41,781 nucleotides of DNA from an uncultured Oscillospiraceae bacterium (GCA_910585155.1 CAJUEC010000022.1:1-41781); one strand, 5' to 3'. Counted from the first letter of the stretch, positions 31,891-41,494 are shown. Numbers and translations are program-made. Notes: generated by a model not told the origin, from the letters alone.

Positions 31891-34122
31891 TCAGTCCTCC
31901 GTGTAGTAGTTGATGAGGCAGCCGGCCAGGATAATCTCTCTCTCCTCCCTGGTCAGGCCGGGCAGGGTGAGGGTCACGGCCCGGGCGGTGGGGCCGTCGG
32001 TCCCGTCCTGGATGACGGTGGCGGCAATTTCCTCCCCCTCCCCCTCCAGCAGGGCGCGGATGCCGGGTAGGTGCACCCGGTCTCCGGGCTGGAGGTTCAG
32101 CGCCTTCAGCCCCTCGGCCACAAAGGGCAGCATTCCCCAGTTCACCACGTTGGAGCGGTAGCGCTTGGTGGCGTACTCCCCGGCGATGTTGGCGCACCCT
32201 CCCAGCACCCGCTGGCAGGAGGCGGCCTGTTCTCTCGCCGAGCCGTCGCCGGGCTTCAGGGCCATCACCAGGGAGCCCAGCCCGGTGCGGGCGGGGTCGT
32301 AGCCCTCCAGTGCCTCCTTGACCTGGGGGGCCTCCGGATGGGTGCGGCGCAGCTGCTCCACCGCCTGGACCGCCTTGGCCCGGGGGACGTACTGGGGGTC
32401 CTTCCGGCTCAGGGTGAACTGGGCCAGCCGCAGGGGGTTGGAGCGGTAGGAGGAGGTCTCCCCGGAGGGGATCAGCTCGTCGGTGGTGGTCACCGGGTCG
32501 TAGATGGCGGCGCACACGGTGAGCAGCAGGTCCTCCGGCAGGGGGATCTGCTCCGGCCAGTCGGCGATGTTGGGGCCGAACACCAGCTGGGCGTCCGGCT
32601 GGGGCTTGCCCACGCCGAAATAGACCCGGGACTGGTAGGCGGAATCGTCATAGCTCCACTGCTCGTCCGCCCGGTCGGCGGGCACGTCGGGCAGCTCGTC
32701 CGCCCCGGTGAGCACGCCGCCCATCCGGGCGGTGGCGGCGATGGAGCGGGCGTCCATGAGGGCCACATAGGAGATCTGGCCGTCCCCAGGCTTGGAGCCC
32801 TCCCGGTTGGGGAAGTTGCGGGTGGAGTGGCGGATGGAGAAGGCCCCGTTGGCGGGCACGTCCCCTGCCCCGAAGCAGGGCCCGCAGAAGCAGGAGCGGA
32901 TGGAGGCCCCGGCTGCCATCAGCTGGGCGATATAGCCGTTTTTGGTGAGCTCCAGGCTGATGGGCATGGAGCCGGGGTAGCAGGACAGCCAGAAGGCCCC
33001 GGAGCCGGTGGAGCAGCCCTTGAGGATCTCGGCGGCCCGCTTCAGGTTCTGGTAGGTGCCGCCGGAGCAGCCGGCGATCACCCCTTGGTCTACCTTAAAT
33101 TGGCCGTTGACGATCTTGTTTACCAAGGAGGGGGCGTTTTTCACCCCCAGCTGCTCCGCCGCGTCCACGTCCGCCTGGTGGAGCAGGTCGGCCATGTTGG
33201 CCTTGAACGCTCTGATGGTATAGGCGTTGGAGGGGTGGAAGGGCAGGGCGATCATGGGCTCCACCTTGTCCAGCTCCACGGTGACAACCCCGTCGTAATA
33301 CGCGCCCTCCGCCGGGGCCATCTCCCGGTAGCTGTCCCCCCGGCCCAGCAGGGTGAGGGCGGCTTTGGTCTGCTCGTCGGTCTGCCACACGGAGGACAGG
33401 CAGGTGGTCTCGGTGGTCATCACGTCGATGCCGGAGCGGTAGTCCATGGAGAGGGACGCCACGCCGGGGCCGAAGAACTCCAGCACGGCGTTCTTCACCG
33501 CTCCGGATTTGAAGGTGGCCCCCACCAGGGCCAGGGCCACGTCCTGGGGCCCCACCCCGGGCCGGGGCGCGCCGGTGAGGTAGACGGCGATCACCCTGGG
33601 GTAGGCGATGTCGTAGGTCTTGCGCAGCAGCTGGCGGGCCAGCTCCGGGCCGCCCTCGCCGATGGCCATGCAGCCGTAAGCGCCGTACCGGGTGTGGGAG
33701 TCGGAGCCCAGAATCATGCTGCCGGGGGCGGCGTACCGCTCCCGCATATAGGAGTGAATGACGGCCTGGTGGGCGGGGACGAACTCGCCGCCGTATTTCT
33801 TGGCGGCGGACAGGCCGAACACGTGGTCGTCCTCGTTGATGGTGCCCCCCACGGCGCACAGGGAGTTGTGGCAGTTGGTGAGCACGTAGGGCAGGGGGAA
33901 CTCCTTCATCCCGGAGGCCCGGGCGGTCTGGATGATGCCCACGTAGGTGATGTCATGGGACGCCATGGCGTCGAAGCGGATGGAAAGCCGGTCCAAGCTG
34001 CCGGAGGTGTTGTGGGCCATGAGGATGGCGTGGGCCATGGCGCCCTCCCGGCCCCGGGGGGCGTCTGCGGGGATGAAACGCCCGCGATTGAAGCGGACGG
34101 GACTGCTGTTGACAGTGATCAT
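31891..34122 (-). CDS. Aconitase-superfamily hydratase (YbhJ-like)
   Basis: 743 residues. It belongs to the aconitase family but to the YbhJ-like branch of unassigned hydratases. Visible aconitase features are ILGSDSHTRYGAYGCMAIGEGG and the cluster cysteines of CFCGPCFGAGD (about 409-418). A swivel-type C-terminal domain follows (GEYATKRYRSNVVNWGMLPF). It likely holds a 4Fe-4S cluster and isomerises or hydrates a small carboxylic acid. Whether it is the cell's aconitase cannot be said. ATG 34122 has GGGAGGAG upstream. It is coupled to the GNAT gene. Confidence 0.85.
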   Translation of the reverse strand: MITVNSSPVRFNRGRFIPADAPRGREGAMAHAILMAHNTSGSLDRLSIRFDAMASHDITYVGIIQTARASGMKEFPLPYVLTNCHNSLCAVGGTINEDDHVFGLSAAKKYGGEFVPAHQAVIHSYMRERYAAPGSMILGSDSHTRYGAYGCMAIGEGGPELARQLLRKTYDIAYPRVIAVYLTGAPRPGVGPQDVALALVGATFKSGAVKNAVLEFFGPGVASLSMDYRSGIDVMTTETTCLSSVWQTDEQTKAALTLLGRGDSYREMAPAEGAYYDGVVTVELDKVEPMIALPFHPSNAYTIRAFKANMADLLHQADVDAAEQLGVKNAPSLVNKIVNGQFKVDQGVIAGCSGGTYQNLKRAAEILKGCSTGSGAFWLSCYPGSMPISLELTKNGYIAQLMAAGASIRSCFCGPCFGAGDVPANGAFSIRHSTRNFPNREGSKPGDGQISYVALMDARSIAATARMGGVLTGADELPDVPADRADEQWSYDDSAYQSRVYFGVGKPQPDAQLVFGPNIADWPEQIPLPEDLLLTVCAAIYDPVTTTDELIPSGETSSYRSNPLRLAQFTLSRKDPQYVPRAKAVQAVEQLRRTHPEAPQVKEALEGYDPARTGLGSLVMALKPGDGSAREQAASCQRVLGGCANIAGEYATKRYRSNVVNWGMLPFVAEGLKALNLQPGDRVHLPGIRALLEGEGEEIAATVIQDGTDGPTARAVTLTLPGLTREEREIILAGCLINYYTED

Positions 34123-34154
34123 ATGTATCTCCTCCCAAAGGGGCAATTTGCTTT

Positions 34155-34183
34155 AGTGTAGCAAATCGCCGGGAAAAAAGCAA
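34155..34183 (-). promoter_or_regulatory. Possible promoter of the aconitase-like gene
   Basis: Minus strand TTGCTT (34178-34183), a 17-bp spacer, TACACT (34155-34160, 4 of 6). The spacer overlaps one arm of an inverted repeat GCCGGGAAAA/TTTTCCCGGC (34168-34177, 34197-34206) that could be an operator. Confidence 0.45.
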
Positions 34184-34344
34184 GCTGGGCCGGCCATTTT
34201 CCCGGCGGCAAAATATACAAAGACGTTCCACGTCCGGCGGGGGACCGCCGCGCAATTGCCACTGGAATTTCCCGGCGGGATGTGGTAATATATTATATTG
34301 ATTCCATACCGCCCCTGGGCGGTGATTTGAAATGAGGTGAGCGT

Positions 34345-35178
34345 ATGACCTTTTGGATGGCGTTAATTTTGGGCATCGTACAGGGGGTGGCGGAGTTCCT
34401 GCCCATCTCCAGCTCGGGGCACCTGTCCCTGCTCCAGCATTTCTTCAGCATGGAGGAGCCGGACACGCTGTACAACATCCTGCTCCACTTCGCCACCCTG
34501 GTGGCGGTGTGCGTGGTGTACCGGCAGGACATCGCGGACATGGCGGTGGAGTTCTTCCGCTGGGTGGGCTCCCTGGCCTCCAAGGGCGGCAGGGAGAAGG
34601 GCAGGCCGCCGGAGGCCCGGCGGATGATCCTGATGCTGATTCTGGGCACCCTGCCCCTGTTCCTGGTGCTGCCCTTTGACGACCTGGTGGAGGGGATGGG
34701 GGCGAACCCCATGTTTGTCTCCCTGATGCTGCTGCTGACCGGGTGCATCCTCTTTCTCTCCGACCAGTACGGGGGCGGGAAAAAGACCGCACGCACCGCC
34801 ACCGTGCGGGACGTGCTGCTGGTGGGCCTGGCTCAGGGCATGGCCACCATCCCCGGCCTGTCCCGCTCCGGCACCACCATCGCCGCCGGGATGGCCCTGG
34901 GCTTCGAACGGAATTTCGCCGTGCGCTTCTCCTTCCTGCTCTCCCTGCCCGCCGTGCTGGGGGCCACTCTGCTGAAGGTGGTCAAGGTGGCCGGCGCCGG
35001 CGGGGTGGACATGGAGCTGCTGCCCATGTACTTAGCGGGCATGGCGGTGGCCGGAGTGGTGGGGTACTTCTCCATCGGCCTGGTCAAGCTGCTGGCGGAC
35101 AAGGGGAAGTTCGGCAAGTTCGCCTACTACTGCTGGGGCGTGGGGGCGGTGGCCCTGGTGGCCAGCTTCTTCGCGTGA
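34345..35178 (+). CDS. uppP: Undecaprenyl-diphosphatase
   Basis: 277 residues with about eight membrane segments. The two family signatures are present: GIVQGVAEFLPISSSGH (10-26, with catalytic E17) and PGLSRSGTT (about 171-179). It recycles the lipid carrier for peptidoglycan synthesis and confers some bacitracin resistance. GAGGTGA precedes the ATG. The promoter is not clear; the AT-rich TAATATATTATATT just upstream (34286-34300) is a candidate -10 region. ftsK follows 41 bp downstream. Confidence 0.94.
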   Translation: MTFWMALILGIVQGVAEFLPISSSGHLSLLQHFFSMEEPDTLYNILLHFATLVAVCVVYRQDIADMAVEFFRWVGSLASKGGREKGRPPEARRMILMLILGTLPLFLVLPFDDLVEGMGANPMFVSLMLLLTGCILFLSDQYGGGKKTARTATVRDVLLVGLAQGMATIPGLSRSGTTIAAGMALGFERNFAVRFSFLLSLPAVLGATLLKVVKVAGAGGVDMELLPMYLAGMAVAGVVGYFSIGLVKLLADKGKFGKFAYYCWGVGAVALVASFFA

Positions 35179-35219
35179 GCCCCGGCCAATCCGCAAGAGA
35201 AAAACGGGAGGATTCCTGA

Positions 35220-37934
35220 ATGGCTTCCACACAAAAGAAAACTTCAACATCCGGCGGCGCGAAGGGCCGGGGGTCGGGCGCGGGCTCCGGCAAAACCGGC
35301 GGCAAGCGGACCGCGTCCCAGTCCCGGGGGCGGAGCTCGTCCCGCAGGTCCGCCCCCCAGAAGAAGCCCTACCGCCGGGAGCTGGGCGGGGCGGTGTTCC
35401 TGCTGCTGGCCCTGTTCGGCGCCATCGGCTACTTCAAAACGGACGAGGGCGCGGTGATCGCCCTGTTCTGCAACCTGCTCAAGGGGCTGTGCGGCTACGG
35501 CTTTTACATCGCCCCGCCCCTGCTGCTGGCCGCCGGGGCCATCCTCATCTTTCACCGGGGCCGGCCCGTCCGCCTGCGCCTGACGGGGGTGCTGGCCCTG
35601 CCCGTGCTGGCGGGGGCGGCCCTCCATCTGCTGCTGTGTGGGACGGAGTACCAGTGGGGCTGGGCCCTGTTCGGCCTGCTGTGGAAGGACGGCAGGGCGG
35701 TGAGCTGCGGCGGCGTGGTCGGCGGCGTGCTGGCCATGGCCTTCCGCTTCGCCTTCACCACCGTGGGGGCGGCGGTGATCCTGCTGCTGCTCATCGCGGC
35801 GGCGGCGCTGTGCGCCCTGCGCCTCACCCCGTCGGACATCCTGGACTATCTCCAGGAGCGGCGGGAGAGCCGGGTGGAGTACGACCCGGAGGATTACCCC
35901 GAGCCGCCTCCCCGCCGGCCCGCCCAGCGGGAGCAGCCGGCGGAGTCCGCCCGCCGCCGGGGGGCCATCGACATCCCGGTGGACGACGGGCCGCTGCTGG
36001 CCAAAAAGCCCACCGAGCCGGTGGCCACGGTGCGGAAAAAATCCCTGTTTGACAAGGTGGCGGGGGCTGTGGCCCCCGGCCGGGAGGAGCGCCCCGTTCT
36101 GGAGGAGGAGCCCCCGGAATACGAGGATGTGCCCGAGCTGCGCCCCATGAAGGAGCCCCCCCGCACCCCCAGGCCGGAGCCCGCCGCTCCGGTCCCGGAG
36201 CGGGTGGACGACCTGATCCCGCCCCCCGCCCCCACCCCGCTGCGGGACGAGCCGGTGCCCCCTCCGGTGATCCGGGAGCCCGCGCCCCCCAAGCGGTCCA
36301 AGGAGGAGGAGCGGGCCCAGGTCCAGGAGGAGATGGCCCGGGAGATCGAGGCGGGCATGGAGCTGGACGCCTCCGTCTACCGCTATCCCCCCGTCTCCCT
36401 GCTCAACGAGGGCCGGGGCGGCGGGACGGGCGCGGCGGAGGGGGAGCTCCACGCCAACCAGCAGCGCCTTCAGGACGCACTCCAGTCCTTTGGGGTGAGC
36501 GCCCGCATCGTCAACGTGATCCGGGGCCCCGCCGTCACCCGGTATGAGCTGGAGCTGGACCAGGGGGTGAAGCTGAACAAGATCACCAACCTGTCCGGCG
36601 ACATCGCCCTGGCCCTGGGGGCCTCCGCGGTGCGGGTGGCCCCCATTCCGGAGAAGATCTCCACCGTGGGCATCGAGGTGCCCAACCGGCAGGTGAGCCC
36701 GGTGTGCATCCGGGACGTGCTGGCGTCCAAGGCCTTCACCGACAGCCCCTCCAAGGTGTCCTTTGCCGTGGGCAAGGACATCAGCGGCAGCGCCATCGTG
36801 GGCAATATCGCCAAGCTGCCCCATATGCTCATCGCCGGCACCACCGGCTCGGGCAAGTCGGTGTGCACCAACTCCCTCATCATCTCCCTGCTGTACAAGG
36901 CCACCCCCGAGGAGGTCCGCCTCATCATGGTGGACCCCAAGATGGTGGAGCTGAGCGTGTACAACGGCATCCCCCACCTGCTCATCCCCGTGGTCACCGA
37001 CCCCAAGAAGGCGGCGGGGGCCCTGCAGTGGGCGGTGAGCGAGATGATGAAGCGCTATCAGAGGTTTTCCGAGGTGGGGACCCGGGACCTGGCCTCCTAC
37101 AACAAGCACGCCGCCCAGCGGGAGGACCTGGACTCCATGCCCCAGATTGTGGTGGTCATCGACGAGCTGGCCGACCTGATGCTGGTGGCCGCCAAGGAGG
37201 TGGAGGAGTCCATCTGCCGGGTGGCCCAGATGGGCCGGGCGGCGGGGATGCACCTGGTCATCGCCACCCAGAGTCCCCGTGCCGACGTGATCACCGGCCT
37301 GATGAAGGCCAACATCCCCAGCCGCATCGCCTTTGCGGTGGCCTCCAGCCTGGAGTCCCGCATCATTCTGGACACCACCGGCGCGGAGAAGCTGGTGGGC
37401 AAGGGGGACATGCTGTACGCCCCCCTGGGGCAGGACAAGCTCCGGGTCCAGGGCTGCTTCATCACCGAGGAGGAGGTGGCCAACGTGGTGGACTTCATCA
37501 AGGACGGGACCTCCGCCCAGTACGATGAGGCGGTGATGCACGAGATCGAGAAGAACGCCGAGGACAAGGACAAGGCGGCCAAGGGCGTGGGCGGATCCGA
37601 CCCCTCCGCCGGGGGCGGGGACGACTACGACGAGCTGCTCCCCGCCGCCATCGACGTGGTGCTGGAGGTGGGTCAGGCATCGGTGTCCATGCTCCAGCGG
37701 CGGCTGAAGCTGGGCTACGGCCGGGCCGCCCGCCTGGTGGACCAGATGGAGGAAAAGGGCGTGGTTGGGCCCTTTGAGGGGTCCAAGCCCCGGCAGCTGC
37801 TGATTACCAAAGAGCAGTGGGCGGAGATGCAGTACCGCCAGAACATGGTCCCGGCTGTGCCCGACGAGCTGCCCTTTGAGGGGGACGCGGAGCCCCAGGG
37901 CAGGGAAACGGCCCCCTTCGACCTGGACGGGTAG
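35220..37934 (+). CDS. ftsK: DNA translocase FtsK/SpoIIIE
   Basis: 904 residues. A basic N-terminal tail is followed by four membrane helices (about 58-200), a long Pro/Glu-rich linker (about 215-390), the alpha-beta motor and a C-terminal winged-helix gamma domain (about 804-862, DELLPAAIDVVLEVG, then LGYGRAARLVDQMEEKGVVG). Walker A is GTTGSGKS (540-547) and Walker B lies in VVVIDELADLM (about 643-653). It pumps DNA through the division septum, or into the forespore in spore formers. GGGAGG precedes the ATG. It is downstream of uppP, probably on the same transcript, and ends with a strong terminator. Confidence 0.95.
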   Translation: MASTQKKTSTSGGAKGRGSGAGSGKTGGKRTASQSRGRSSSRRSAPQKKPYRRELGGAVFLLLALFGAIGYFKTDEGAVIALFCNLLKGLCGYGFYIAPPLLLAAGAILIFHRGRPVRLRLTGVLALPVLAGAALHLLLCGTEYQWGWALFGLLWKDGRAVSCGGVVGGVLAMAFRFAFTTVGAAVILLLLIAAAALCALRLTPSDILDYLQERRESRVEYDPEDYPEPPPRRPAQREQPAESARRRGAIDIPVDDGPLLAKKPTEPVATVRKKSLFDKVAGAVAPGREERPVLEEEPPEYEDVPELRPMKEPPRTPRPEPAAPVPERVDDLIPPPAPTPLRDEPVPPPVIREPAPPKRSKEEERAQVQEEMAREIEAGMELDASVYRYPPVSLLNEGRGGGTGAAEGELHANQQRLQDALQSFGVSARIVNVIRGPAVTRYELELDQGVKLNKITNLSGDIALALGASAVRVAPIPEKISTVGIEVPNRQVSPVCIRDVLASKAFTDSPSKVSFAVGKDISGSAIVGNIAKLPHMLIAGTTGSGKSVCTNSLIISLLYKATPEEVRLIMVDPKMVELSVYNGIPHLLIPVVTDPKKAAGALQWAVSEMMKRYQRFSEVGTRDLASYNKHAAQREDLDSMPQIVVVIDELADLMLVAAKEVEESICRVAQMGRAAGMHLVIATQSPRADVITGLMKANIPSRIAFAVASSLESRIILDTTGAEKLVGKGDMLYAPLGQDKLRVQGCFITEEEVANVVDFIKDGTSAQYDEAVMHEIEKNAEDKDKAAKGVGGSDPSAGGGDDYDELLPAAIDVVLEVGQASVSMLQRRLKLGYGRAARLVDQMEEKGVVGPFEGSKPRQLLITKEQWAEMQYRQNMVPAVPDELPFEGDAEPQGRETAPFDLDG

Positions 37935-37957
37935 ATATGACCGGAAACGTGGGATAA

Positions 37958-37998
37958 AGAAGAACCTGGGCCGCCCATTGGGCGGCCCAGGTCTTTTT
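37958..37998 (+). terminator. Terminator of ftsK
   Basis: 13-bp perfect stem ACCTGGGCCGCCC (37964-37976) with GGGCGGCCCAGGT (37980-37992), ATT loop, then CTTTTT. Confidence 0.88.
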
Positions 37999-38065
37999 GC
38001 TGAGAGCGTTTCCGAGCCTGTGCCTGCAATCGGGCCGCACACCGTACCCGCGTCTCTGGATGGGG

Positions 38066-38103
38066 CAAAAAAATTGGACTCCGCGCACTGCGCGGAGTCC
38101 AAT
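38066..38103 (-). terminator. Terminator of rpmB
   Basis: 14-bp stem (38073-38086 with 38090-38103; ATTGGACTCCGCGC in the left arm) and 3-nt loop, followed on the minus strand by a run of T (complement of 38068-38073). It lies 17 bp past the rpmB stop. Confidence 0.85.
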
Positions 38104-38120
38104 CCTGCTTCCCTATGGAA

Positions 38121-38309
38121 TCAAACGGCCCGGGTGACCTTGCCGGAGCGGAGGCAGCGGGTGCACACATAGACGTGCTTGGGAGCGCCGTCCACCACAG
38201 CCTTGACGCGCTTGACGTTGGGCTTCCAGGGACGATTGGAGCGGCGGTGAGAGTGGGACACCTGGATGCCGAAGTTCACGCCCTTGCCGCAAAACTCGCA
38301 TTTGGCCAT
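38121..38309 (-). CDS. rpmB: 50S ribosomal protein L28, zinc-binding form
   Basis: 62 residues. The C+ form is shown by C4/C7 (CEFCGKG) and C49/C52 (CTRCLRSGKV), which bind zinc. The conserved SHSHRRSNRPWKPN and basic character match L28. GAGGAGG precedes ATG 38309. It is a single-gene unit with its own promoter and terminator, as is common in Firmicutes. Confidence 0.96.
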   Translation of the reverse strand: MAKCEFCGKGVNFGIQVSHSHRRSNRPWKPNVKRVKAVVDGAPKHVYVCTRCLRSGKVTRAV

Positions 38310-38359
38310 ATTGACTAACCTCCTCGCTGGTTGGAATTCGCTCAAACGATAACTACATT

Positions 38360-38388
38360 ATGCTACCATAGGGGAGGGAAAAAATCAA
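38360..38388 (-). promoter_or_regulatory. Promoter of rpmB
   Basis: Minus strand TTGATT (38383-38388), a 17-bp spacer, TAGCAT (38360-38365, 4 of 6), about 50 nt before the start. Confidence 0.55.
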
Positions 38389-38431
38389 GTGTGAATTTGA
38401 TGGATTTCCTATTTTTTTCGGGAGAGGGATG

Positions 38432-38440
38432 TGTTAAAAT
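38432..38440 (+). promoter_or_regulatory. Extended -10 promoter of hprK
   Basis: TGT then TAAAAT (38435-38440, 5 of 6), with only a T-run at the -35 position. It lies 38 nt before the start codon. Confidence 0.5.
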
Positions 38441-38478
38441 AGGGGGCGACGACATCACACAAAAGGAGCGTGACCGCG

Positions 38479-39432
38479 GTGGCAAATCAGACAGGGATCA
38501 AGCTGGGCACCATTATCGACAAGTTCCATCTGGACGTGCTGTACGGCCCGGAGGGCTATCGGGAGAGGCTGCTCACCATTGAGGACGTGAACCGGCCCGG
38601 ACTCCAGCTCACCGGCTTCTTCGATTATTTTGACCGGGAGCGGATGCAGCTGCTGGGGTTGGTGGAGATCTCCTACCTGGAGGGCATCTCCCCGGAAAAG
38701 CGGGCGGCGGTGTTTGACACCCTGTTCTCCTACCACACCCCCGCGGTGATGTTTGCCCGGGGGCTGAAGCCCTACCCGGAGTGCATGGAGATGGCCAAAA
38801 AGCACCAGCAGGTGATCTTGAGCACCCAGGAGAATACGGCCAACATCATGAGCACCCTGATCGCCTATCTGCGCACCGCCCTGTCCCCCACCATCACCCG
38901 CCACGGCGTACTGGTGGAGGTGTACGGCGAGGGGGTCATGCTGGCGGGGGAGTCGGGCATTGGCAAAAGCGAGACCGCCATTGAGCTGGTGAAGCGGGGC
39001 CACCGCCTCATCGCCGACGACGCCATCGAGATCCGCCGCAACCCCAGCGGGGGGCTGGTGGGCACCGCGCCGGAGCTCATCCGCTATTATATGGAGTTGC
39101 GGGGCATTGGAGTGGTGGACGTGCGCCGGCTGTTCGGCATGTCCGCGGTGAAGTTTGACAGCGCCATTGATATGGTGATCGAGATGGAGAACTGGAAGGA
39201 CGGCAAGGTATACGACCGCCTGGGGGCGGACGAGCACTTCACCACCCTGCTGGATGTGCGGGTGCCCACGCTGACCATCCCGGTGCGACCGGGGCGGAAT
39301 CTGGCCGTGGTGATCGAGGTGGCCGCCATGAACAACCGAAACAAGAAAATGGGCTGCAACGACGCCCTGGAGCTTGCCATGCAGGTGGACAGCCACATCG
39401 ACCGGGAGTACCTGGAGCTCAACCCGCAATGA
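38479..39432 (+). CDS. hprK: HPr kinase/phosphorylase
   Basis: 317 residues. The C-terminal kinase has Walker A GESGIGKS (about 157-164) and the family signature LVGTAPELIRYYMELRGIGVVDVR-like block at about 192-214. The N-terminal domain is of MurF-like type. It phosphorylates HPr on Ser46 and thereby drives CcpA-mediated catabolite repression. That is relevant to the PTS and cre-like sites earlier in the window. I chose GTG 38479 (AAAGGAG 10 nt upstream); a GTG at 38470 abuts the ribosome site. It overlaps ogt by ATGA. Confidence 0.94.
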   Translation: MANQTGIKLGTIIDKFHLDVLYGPEGYRERLLTIEDVNRPGLQLTGFFDYFDRERMQLLGLVEISYLEGISPEKRAAVFDTLFSYHTPAVMFARGLKPYPECMEMAKKHQQVILSTQENTANIMSTLIAYLRTALSPTITRHGVLVEVYGEGVMLAGESGIGKSETAIELVKRGHRLIADDAIEIRRNPSGGLVGTAPELIRYYMELRGIGVVDVRRLFGMSAVKFDSAIDMVIEMENWKDGKVYDRLGADEHFTTLLDVRVPTLTIPVRPGRNLAVVIEVAAMNNRNKKMGCNDALELAMQVDSHIDREYLELNPQ

Positions 39433-39923
39433 GCGGGGAGAAGAGGGCCCCCGGGCGGGTGCTGTACCGGGACACACCCATCGGCACGCTGGGGCTGGTG
39501 GACGACGGGCAGGGGCTGAGCTGGGTGTTTGTGCGGGGGAAAGGCGCTTTTCTGGAGACGGAGGAGGGGGAAACCCCGCTGACCGCCTGGGCCGCGGCGG
39601 AGCTGGAGGAGTATTTTGCCGGGGCGCGAAGGGCCTTTTCGGTCCCCCTCTCCCCCCATGGGACCCAGTTCCAGCAGGCGGTATGGCAGGCCCTGCGGGA
39701 CATCCCCTACGGGCAGACGCGCAGCTATGGGGAGATTGCCGAGTTGGTGGGGCGGCCCCGGGCGGCCCGGGCGGTGGGCATGGCCAACCACCGCAACCCG
39801 CTGCTGATTTTCACCCCCTGCCACCGGGTGGTGGGGAAGAACGGCGCCCTCACCGGCTTTGCCTGCGGGCTGGAGGTGAAGCGCCGGCTGCTCCGGCTGG
39901 AGGCCGAGATCTCCGGCGGATAG
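39429..39923 (+). CDS. ogt: Methylated-DNA-protein cysteine methyltransferase
   Basis: 164 residues. The active-site motif is PCHR with acceptor C131 in FTPCHRVVG. The helix-turn-helix DNA-binding part precedes it (YGQTRSYGEIAELVGRPRAARAVGMANHRNP). It removes alkyl groups from O6-guanine in a suicidal reaction. It overlaps hprK by four bases, so it is translated with it. A strong terminator follows. Confidence 0.94.
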   Translation: MSGEKRAPGRVLYRDTPIGTLGLVDDGQGLSWVFVRGKGAFLETEEGETPLTAWAAAELEEYFAGARRAFSVPLSPHGTQFQQAVWQALRDIPYGQTRSYGEIAELVGRPRAARAVGMANHRNPLLIFTPCHRVVGKNGALTGFACGLEVKRRLLRLEAEISGG

Positions 39924-39924
39924 G

Positions 39925-39963
39925 AAAACGCGCCCTGGACGTATCGGTCCAGGGCGCGTTTTT
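39925..39963 (+). terminator. Terminator of hprK-ogt
   Basis: 16-bp perfect stem AAAACGCGCCCTGGAC (39925-39940) with GTCCAGGGCGCGTTTT (39947-39962), 6-nt loop, T-run 39959-39963. It may also serve the convergent sigK remnant. Confidence 0.88.
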
Positions 39964-39998
39964 GCAAAGCCGCACCGACTGCCTCGGCGGCCAGCTTC

Positions 39999-40064
39999 TC
40001 AGCATTTTTCGTATTCGACGCGCAGCTTTTCCAGCGCCTTTTTTTCGATGCGGGATACATAGCG
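39999..40064 (-). pseudogene. sigK: 3' end of a sigK-like sporulation sigma factor gene
   Basis: The minus strand encodes 21 residues and a stop: RYVSRIEKKALEKLRVEYEK-C. This is the recognition helix and tail of sigma region 4.2. SigK proteins read SRSYVSRIEKKAL at this place; SigE and SigG differ. Upstream of the Arg the resemblance ends and, 45 bp further, lies the stop of a large serine recombinase gene on the same strand. This is the structure expected if an element integrated into sigK, as the skin elements of Bacillus subtilis and Clostridioides difficile do. The 5' part of the gene should lie beyond the right edge. It is short, so the SigK call is likely but not certain. Confidence 0.65.
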
Positions 40065-40108
40065 CCCCCGGTATTGTAAACGATGCGGTCCGTGATTTCG
40101 TGTCGGGT
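40065..40108. other. Putative attachment-site junction next to the sigK tail
   Basis: 44 bp between the recombinase stop and the sigK remnant. The coding resemblance to sigK begins at about 40064, so the recombination crossover is expected near 40055-40075 (CCGGGGGCGCTATGTATCC on the minus strand). The exact core cannot be fixed without the other end. Confidence 0.4.
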
Positions 40109-41494
40109 TTACTCGCGTTCCAGCCGCTTAAAGCGGAATTTGATGATAATTTGCTTGTCGGTGGTCAGCTCCACCCGTTCGATGAGACTGACCAGCAGCT
40201 CCCGGTTGGCGGAGACGGTTTCCAGGAACCGTTCCGTCAATTTTTCTGCCAAGGCGGCCTGCTCGGCGGGGGAGTAGTCCGGGCGGTCCAGCTGGCTGAG
40301 CCGCTGTTCCAGGGCGGCGCGGTCGGCCTTGACCTTGGCGTAGATGCGCTGGAAGTCGGCCTCGTCCAGTACGCCGCCCAGCTTATCCATGTATACCCTG
40401 TCCAGATGGGCGGTCAGGCTGTCGATCTTGGCTTTCAGGGCGTTGATCTCCTTCCCGTTGTCCGCCTCGGCCAGGGCCTTGGCTACCGCCCTCCTGGCCT
40501 GGGGCAGAAGCCGTTCCGCTTGCAGATAGGCCCCGCAGACCTCCCGCACTTTCTCCACCACCGCCTGAGTGACGGTCTGCTCCTTGATGGTGTGGCTGGT
40601 GCAGACCCCCGCCTTGGTGAACCGCTGGTAGGTCCGGCAGACGAAGTACAGCCGGTCCTCCCCCGCCGCGTTTTTCCGGTTGAGCACCGCCAGCGGGTAG
40701 CCGCACTCGTGGCAGAAGATCAGCCCCTTGAGCAGGAAGTCATAGGTCCGGCTGCGGGTGTGCTTCCGGCTGTCCACCAGCGCCTGTACCTTTTGGAAGC
40801 TCTCCTGGTCGATGATGGGCTCATGGGTGCCCTCCACCACCACCCAGTCCTGGCGGTCCTGTTTGATACACTTCTTGGACTTATAGCTGATTTTTCGGGT
40901 GCGGCCCTGGACCATACTTCCAATATAGGTCTCATTTCGAAGCAGATCGGAAATGCGTTCGCTGCTCCACAGGCCGGTATAGGGGCCGGGATTGGCAACA
41001 GTGAGTCCGGCATAGGCGGCAGGGGTGGGGACACCCTCCGCGTTGAGCTGGGCGGCAATCTGGCGGCAGCTCATGCCGTCCAGCGCCATGGCGAAAATCC
41101 GCCGCACCATGGGGGCCGCGTCCTCGTCGATGACAATTTTATTTTTCTCCGTCGGGTGCATCTTATAGCCGTAGACCGGCTTGCCGCCGATGAACAGCCC
41201 CTTGCGCTGCTTGTCGTGCTTGACGCTGGAAATCTTCTTGGAGATATCCTTGGCGTACATATCGTTCATGATGGCGCGGAAGGGGGTGATGTCGTTGGCG
41301 GTGGAGTCCACCCCGGTGTCGATGCCGTCCAGCAGGGAGATGTAGCGCACCCGGTGCTCCGGGAAGTAGCGCTCCATGTAGTGGCCGGTCAGGATGTAGT
41401 CCCGCCCCAGACGGCTCAGGTCCTTGGTGATCACCATGTTGACCCTCCTGGCCTCGATGTCGGCGATCATGCGCTGAAAGCTCGGGCGGTCGAA
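40109..41494 (-). pseudogene. Large serine recombinase, N-terminal catalytic part missing
   Basis: The family-like sequence starts at FDRPSFQRMIADIEARRVNMVITKDLSRLGRDY and runs 461 residues to the stop. It includes the recombinase domain (FIGGKPVYGYKMHP, then IAAQLNAEGVPTP), a zinc ribbon (FCHECGYPL, later C of VCRTY and VCTSH) and a coiled-coil (about 40380-40540). It is of the Tn4451/TndX type. The first 55-60 residues, with the catalytic serine and first arginines, are absent. At 41494/41495 the reading frame passes into unrelated DNA. The frame stays open to 41674, but that part is antisense to a leader region. It cannot catalyse strand exchange as it stands. Confidence 0.8.

Noticed and set aside
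31889..32515. N-terminal extension of the GNAT protein
   Set aside because: The frame is open only because it is out of phase with the aconitase-like gene; GGAGG and ATG 31888 define the start.
35244..38102. Open frame of about 950 codons antisense to ftsK
   Set aside because: High GC third positions keep the opposite strand open; composition is His/Gly/Gln-rich and matches no family, while ftsK on the plus strand has all motifs.
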